64,000 nucleotides of DNA from the NCBI GenBank assembly GCA_022843465.1, contig JALHNO010000011.1:111722-175721 (forward strand), read 5' to 3'. The notes below the pieces were generated by a model. That model ran no database searches, had not been told where the DNA came from, and worked only from the letters and a program-made list of their open reading frames with translations. This document shows positions 62,947 through 64,000 of this stretch, in pieces (the stretch's first letter is position 1; each line of letters begins with the position of its first letter). The stretch comes from Pseudomonadota bacterium. GTDB lineage: Bacteria > Pseudomonadota > Gammaproteobacteria > Xanthomonadales > Ahniellaceae. The position numbers and the translations under genes are program-made.

Positions 62947-63159
62947 TCGGTTGGGCATCGGCCATCGCTTGTGTTCTCAAATGGGCTACACCTGTTCTCA
63001 ATATGAGATCACCCGCTCGATCCCCTACCCCCGACTGGTCACGGCAAGACCGGGACATCCACAATTCCCGAGCCATCTGGGCCTGTGGGGCGGAGGAAAT
63101 CTGGTCAGACTTCGGGCATCGTTGCGAAGGTCACGGAGTCAGGTAACGGGGATCTCGCG

Positions 63160-64000
63160 TCGCGCGGGGTCTGCGGTCGCGCCGCTTCGGCGCTCCTACG
63201 AAAGCGTGTGAGTCGGGCATGCGGGCACCGCGTCGTAGGTGCCCTTCGTAGGATGTGGTGAGCGCAGCGAGCCGCATCAATCGGGCGCGCCACGACGCCG
63301 GTAGTTGGTGGATTGCCAAAGACGATGCGCATCGCTGCGCTCAGCGCATCCTACGGTGTATCGCGCATGTGTAGCGTGCGGTTTGGGTCGGGTCTGCGGT
63401 CGCGCCGCTTCGGCGCTCCCACAAGAGCGTGCGCATCGGCCATACGCGCGGGGTGTCGCAGGCGGCTTTTGTAGGATGTGTTGAGCGCAGCGAAACGCAT
63501 CGATCCGGTGTGCCACGATGCCAGCAGATCGGTGGATTGCCAAAGACGATGCGCATCGCTGCGCTCAGCGCATCCTACGGAGACCGCTCATGCGCAGCGT
63601 GCGGTTTGGGTCGCGTGTGCGGTCGCGCCGCTTCGGCGCTCCCACAAGAGCGTGCGCATGGGCCATACGCGCAGGGCGTCGCAGGCTGCTTTCGTAGCCA
63701 GCCTTTGTAGGATGTGTTGAGCGCAGCGAAACGCATCGATCCGACGCGCCACGACGCCGATGGATCGGTGGATTGCAAGAGACGATGCGCATCGCTGCGC
63801 TCAGCGCATCCTACGGTGTATCGCGCATGCGCAGCGTACGGTGTGGATTAAGTCTGCGGTCGCGCCGCTTCGGCGCTCCCACAAGAGCGTGCCCATCGGC
63901 CATACGCGCAGGGCGTCGAAGCCGGTTTTTGTAGGATGTGTTGAGCGCAGCGAAACGCATCAATCCGGTGTGCCACGATGCCAGCAGATCCGGGGGTTGC
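63160..64000. repeat. Palindrome array of about 230-bp units, right edge
   Basis: Units repeat at about 63160, 63390, 63610 and 63850. Each has GCGCCGAAGCGGCGC palindromes (minus strand), a GTAGGATG-headed element with GAGCGCAGCG, and GATGCGCATCGCTGCGCTCAGCGCATCCTAC palindromes. The array continues off the window. Upstream (62947-63159) no gene can be supported. Confidence 0.93.

Overview
GC-rich gammaproteobacterial DNA, most likely from the order Lysobacterales (Xanthomonadales). This is inferred from gene content and from dense families of extragenic palindromes carrying GTAG/GGAG heads. Genus cannot be told from the sequence. The only RNA gene seen is ssrA (tmRNA, 23.3-23.7 kb), which encodes the tag ANDDNYALAA. 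No tRNA, rRNA, CRISPR array or intact transposase gene was found.

Layout. 0-0.83 kb: a 95-bp tandem array of paired palindromes. 0.9-6.6 kb: a minus-strand operon FHA-GAF protein > Ser/Thr kinase-TPR > histidine kinase > NarL-type regulator, every junction a 4-nt overlap. 6.7-15.2 kb: secreted proteins (a repeat protein, an FG-GAP protein, an ELWxxDGT protein, a small propeller) separated by palindrome arrays. 15.4-21.4 kb: a DHH phosphoesterase and a Tat-exported dienelactone-hydrolase-like protein on the minus strand, then a plus-strand operon cupredoxin > TlpA thioredoxin > DUF4266 lipoprotein > DUF3570 barrel > ApbE flavin transferase. 21.6-23.7 kb: msrB, a palindrome array and ssrA. 23.9-30.0 kb: a secreted protein, an Lnt-like N-acyltransferase, and an ECF sigma factor coupled to a second kinase-TPR protein. 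30.3-39.7 kb: a 1666-residue mosaic propeller, another secreted protein and an SF2 helicase. 39.7-44.9 kb: two large palindrome arrays enclosing an unrecognised four-gene cassette (lipoprotein, 477-residue protein, membrane protein, M15-like peptidase). 45.1-47.5 kb: a secreted sugar-dehydrogenase propeller with PKD and haem c motifs.

48.1-62.9 kb is a defence and DNA-modification island: DUF488 and DUF429 proteins, a NucS/DUF91-like nuclease, an overlapping Nmad2-Nmad3 pair (nucleotide-modification-associated families), then a complete type I restriction system hsdR-hsdM-hsdS running straight into a Septu-like ATPase-HNH pair. The island is bracketed by remnants of another type I operon in the same orientation: an hsdM 5' fragment on the left and rhuM plus the first 20 codons of an hsdR on the right. 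This suggests the present cassette replaced the middle of an older hsdM-hsdS-rhuM-hsdR locus. The last kilobase is another palindrome array.

Two themes recur. Several unrelated exported proteins end in a short [F/L/Y]x[D/N/Q]GFE tail that may be an undescribed sorting signal. Two exported proteins share an unnamed WYDPxxSGHG domain.
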